From positions 1-13,516 of the forward strand of contig JAGFXQ010000055.1 in the NCBI GenBank assembly GCA_017861355.1: 13,516 nt of DNA, in the 5' to 3' direction. The position numbers and the translations under genes are program-made. Each line of letters begins with the position of its first letter. Position 1 is the stretch's first letter. Positions 11,982-13,516 of the stretch are shown one piece after another. This DNA is from Bacillota bacterium. GTDB taxonomy: Bacteria > Bacillota > Clostridia > Lachnospirales > Lachnospiraceae. The notes beneath the pieces were generated by a model. That model saw only the letters and a program-made list of their open reading frames with translations. It ran no database searches and was not told the origin of the DNA.

Positions 11982-13516
11982 ATGACTGACCAGACTGGGT
12001 TGACGATAAAAGAAGTGAAGGAACGGGAGAAGAGGTACGGAAGAAATGAGATCACCGCAAAAAGAAAAGGAAACATAAAAAAGCATCTGAAAAACATCTT
12101 CTCGGAACCGATTTATCTGCTGTTATCAATTTCAGCATTTATATATTTTGTATTAGGAGATGCAGCCGATGGCTTTATTATGATTATGTTTGTTGTATTT
12201 GTCATTGGGATCGATCGTTTTCAGGATCTTAGAACAGGAAATGTATTAAAGAAGCTGAAGGATATTACTACACCAAGAGTAGAAGTTATCCGGGAAGGCA
12301 AAAAATATCAGATTGGTAAGGAAGAGCTGGTTCCGGGTGACCTGGTACTGTTGCAGGAGGGAGCAAAGATTCCTGCCGATGGGCATTTGATTTCTTGTGC
12401 GGGGTTATGGATGGATGAGAGTATTCTTACCGGTGAATCGATTGCGGTGAAAAAAGAAGCCATTGAATCAGAACATTATAATACCGATGCGATGCATGAT
12501 CGGAATATTTGCTGTTATACCGGAACATTAGTGGTACTTGGATCAGGGAGGATGATTGTAGACTGTATTGGAAATGATACAGAATATGGTAAAATTGCAG
12601 AAAGTATCGCAAGTATGGAAACGGAAAATTCACTGTTACAACGTCAATTGAAAGAATTGGCGAAGCAGTGTTTATATTTTGCCTCTATTTTGTTTATATT
12701 AGTCAGTGGGATCACGTATCTTAATTTATACCAATATACAATGTCAGAACGGATCATTCATAGTATGCTTGCGGGTATTGTCTTGGCGTTATCGATGGTG
12801 CCGGGCGAATTCCCTGTGATTTTATCCGTTTATTTCTCCATGGGAGCATTGAGACTCGTCAAGAAGAAAGCCTTAGTCAGGCGACTATCTTCTGTGGAAA
12901 CCTTAGGCGCTGTATCGGTTCTGTGCATGGACAAAACAGGAACGATAACTGAGAATTGTATGCAGGTTTCGGAAGCATTTATTGAGGAAAGACAGGAGAG
13001 CAGGTTCTGCCAGATATTATCACTGGCATGTCGAAGGGATACCTCGGATTCGGTAGAGGAAGCACTATTAGATTATGGTAAAGAATTATGTAAGCACTGC
13101 TGTAACAAAGACAGTCGAAATGAAAAGGAATACCTGGATACACCTGTCATGGCATGTGATTTATCAAAGGATCAGCGACAGCTTATATTGGAATACTCCT
13201 TTACAAATGAAATGAAAGCGATGGGGCAGTTATGGTTCGTAGAGGGAAAAAGAATCATTGCTGCCAAGGGAAGCCCGGAAGCAATCCTCAGGCTATGTTC
13301 TTTACAGAAAAAGAAGCAATTGGAGCTGCAACAGAAGCTTCTCGAATATTCCGGGAAAGGCAGAAAAGTAATTGCAATTGCTGATACTGAGCTTGAGCCG
13401 GAGGAAGAAGCACCAGAGAGACTGGAGGATTGCAGACTTCAATTTCGTGGACTGATCGCTTTGGCGGATCCGCCCAGAGCTACGATTCCGGAAGGCATAC
13501 AGTCCTGCTATCTTGC
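11982..13516 (+). CDS. P-type cation-transporting ATPase, N-terminal part
   Basis: The frame is open from ATG 11982 to the end of the window, giving 511 codons of a protein usually about 800-900 residues. AAGGAGG (11967-11973) lies eight bases before the ATG. Domain order: a short N-terminal cation-ATPase head (1-40), TM1-2 (about 43-78), actuator domain with TGES (150-153), TM3-4 (about 230-295), phosphorylation motif DKTGT with Asp 317, a nucleotide-binding domain with KGSPE, and the start of the return to the P domain at ALADPPR. The LVRRLSSVETLG run after TM4 is typical of type II (P2, calcium/manganese-like) pumps. The TM4 ion-binding motif reads VPGEFP (273-278). Relatives have PEGLP or PEEFP, so the first Glu is Gly here. 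It pumps a cation across the cell membrane. Which one cannot be read. Probably controlled by the leader and terminator upstream. Confidence 0.9.
   Translation, partial: MTDQTGLTIKEVKEREKRYGRNEITAKRKGNIKKHLKNIFSEPIYLLLSISAFIYFVLGDAADGFIMIMFVVFVIGIDRFQDLRTGNVLKKLKDITTPRVEVIREGKKYQIGKEELVPGDLVLLQEGAKIPADGHLISCAGLWMDESILTGESIAVKKEAIESEHYNTDAMHDRNICCYTGTLVVLGSGRMIVDCIGNDTEYGKIAESIASMETENSLLQRQLKELAKQCLYFASILFILVSGITYLNLYQYTMSERIIHSMLAGIVLALSMVPGEFPVILSVYFSMGALRLVKKKALVRRLSSVETLGAVSVLCMDKTGTITENCMQVSEAFIEERQESRFCQILSLACRRDTSDSVEEALLDYGKELCKHCCNKDSRNEKEYLDTPVMACDLSKDQRQLILEYSFTNEMKAMGQLWFVEGKRIIAAKGSPEAILRLCSLQKKKQLELQQKLLEYSGKGRKVIAIADTELEPEEEAPERLEDCRLQFRGLIALADPPRATIPEGIQSCYL

Noticed and set aside
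12427..12633. 68-residue minus-strand open frame inside the P-type ATPase gene
   Set aside because: It is a shadow of the actuator-domain coding sequence on the plus strand.
1..13516. CRISPR arrays, insertion sequences, prophage or integrase genes, tRNA or rRNA genes
   Set aside because: I saw no regularly spaced repeats, transposase or integrase motifs, or tRNA/rRNA-like sequence.

Overview
The window is AT-rich, with strong AGGAGG-type ribosome sites, lipoprotein and ABC-transporter genes typical of Gram-positive bacteria, and a NusG-domain-II / Gx-transporter pair. All of this fits an anaerobic member of the Clostridia, most likely a Lachnospiraceae-like species. That placement rests on protein style, codon use and gene content, not on a database search.

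Layout. (1) Positions 1-706: the tail of a small NusG domain II protein, then a Gx-family membrane protein, a pair often found beside extracytoplasmic flavin or redox genes. (2) Positions 740-6443: a nucleoside uptake and salvage cluster. It has a good promoter, a 5' UTR hairpin, a BMP/PnrA-type lipoprotein, an attenuating terminator, a double-domain ABC ATPase, two permeases and an E. coli-type thymidine kinase. The terminator after the lipoprotein gene would leave the binding protein in excess over the transporter core. (3) Positions 6444-7703: a large palindrome, a probable small terminator, and two tandem paralogous small membrane proteins. The second appears to start at ATA. (4) Positions 7764-9732: two redox genes, an iron-sulfur protein and a 1-Cys/Prx6-type peroxiredoxin, separated by 314 bp containing hairpins. 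(5) Positions 9753-11534: an EamA/DMT permease facing a HAD-IIB phosphatase that has lost its C-terminal end. The two share a terminator hairpin that overlaps the phosphatase stop codon. (6) Positions 11535-13516: a 447-bp gene-free region, then a P-type cation ATPase that runs off the window. Just upstream of the ATPase is an intrinsic terminator whose 5' arm can pair with upstream segments, so this looks like a riboswitch or attenuator leader.

The best candidates for something undescribed are the ATPase leader, which I could not assign to a known riboswitch class, and the tandem membrane-protein pair with its ATA start. The rest is mostly ordinary clostridial chromosome.
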